This document shows, in pieces, positions 44,104 to 44,169 of a stretch of DNA of 44,169 nucleotides (positions within the stretch are counted from its first letter, which is position 1; each line of letters begins with the position of its first letter). The notes under the pieces are model-generated. The model made no database searches. It worked only from the letters and a program-made list of their open reading frames with translations, and was not told where the DNA came from. Origin of the DNA: an uncultured Dorea sp. (GTDB taxonomy: Bacteria > Bacillota > Clostridia > Lachnospirales > Lachnospiraceae); NCBI RefSeq assembly GCF_934294775.1, contig NZ_CAKRAH010000020.1:1-44169 (forward strand), in the 5' to 3' direction. Both the position numbers and the translations under genes were made by a program.

Positions 44104-44169
44104 TTAAAGCTGCTTCATCAGATTTACCATCTCAATTGCGGACAATGCACAGTCATATCCTTTATTTCC
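44104..44169 (-). CDS. ribH: 6,7-dimethyl-8-ribityllumazine synthase, C-terminal end
   Basis: Only the last 21 codons are inside the window: GNKGYDCALSAIEMVNLMKQ and a final L. AGNKG-D-A-SAIEM-NL is the conserved end of RibH, which makes 6,7-dimethyl-8-ribityllumazine in riboflavin synthesis. It is the last gene of the unit by position; the HAD relic begins 13 bases after its stop. Confidence 0.85.
   Translation of the reverse strand, partial: GNKGYDCALSAIEMVNLMKQL

Noticed and set aside
1..44169. CRISPR arrays, tRNA/rRNA genes, complete insertion sequences, phage or plasmid modules
   Set aside because: No regularly spaced repeats, cloverleaf genes, transposase, integrase or replication genes were recognised.

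Overview
The window looks like a chromosomal segment of a gut Firmicute, most likely Lachnospiraceae (Clostridia). The grounds are moderately low GC, AGGAGG-type ribosome binding sites, a T-box leader, YesM/YesN-type two-component proteins, TIGR03915/TIGR03916-type repair proteins and dense runs of co-directional metabolic genes. The genus cannot be fixed from this sequence alone. I see no rRNA, tRNA, CRISPR array, intact insertion sequence or prophage.

Layout. 1-1300: start of a CobW-type GTPase gene and an AAA-like ATPase (minus). 1300-7800, all minus: polar amino-acid ABC transporter, two VOC proteins, a MalY/PatB-type lyase, a TDT-family transporter with a C_GCAxxG_C_C protein. 7900-11840: mgtE (minus) and a SulP transporter (plus), separated by about 835 bp that holds small ORFs, repeats and possible RNA structure. 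11840-14890: thrH, an EAL-domain relic, a TrmH-type rRNA methyltransferase and a SAM methyltransferase, with two copies of a palindromic repeat in the convergent junctions. 14890-19530: trehalose locus (treA, a 33-codon ORF, treP, divergent treR, three copies of one operator). 19550-27270: zinc-ribbon protein, AGCS symporter, Na+/Ca2+ exchanger, hydroxyacid dehydrogenase, MATE exporter, EamA permease, DAACS symporter. 27450-30740: operon with a radical-SAM/HhH DNA repair pair, a GNAT acetyltransferase and a 71-aa protein, driven by a promoter that carries a LexA-like box and appears to give a leaderless mRNA. 30766-41660: galactose uptake and sensing (mglBAC; response regulator, histidine kinase, two membrane-bound sugar-binding sensors; one unknown gene). 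41760-44169: cstA under a T-box, a deleted HAD gene and the end of ribH.

How it works together. The galactose block is the most distinctive part. The transporter's binding protein MglB appears to be circularly permuted: the segment that is normally N-terminal sits at the C-terminus, with the galactose-contacting residues retained except one. A normal-order MglB homologue is encoded behind a Cache-type YesM kinase and a YesN/AraC regulator, which looks like a binding-protein/kinase/regulator sensor for the mgl operon. The mgl promoter has a poor -35 box and two 9-bp direct repeats 21 bp apart just upstream, as expected for an AraC-type activator. MglC carries a cytoplasmic helical extension of about 215 residues.

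Other points: both copies of the palindromic repeat supply the stop codon of the flanking minus-strand gene, and the trehalose promoter has one operator inside its -35/-10 spacer.
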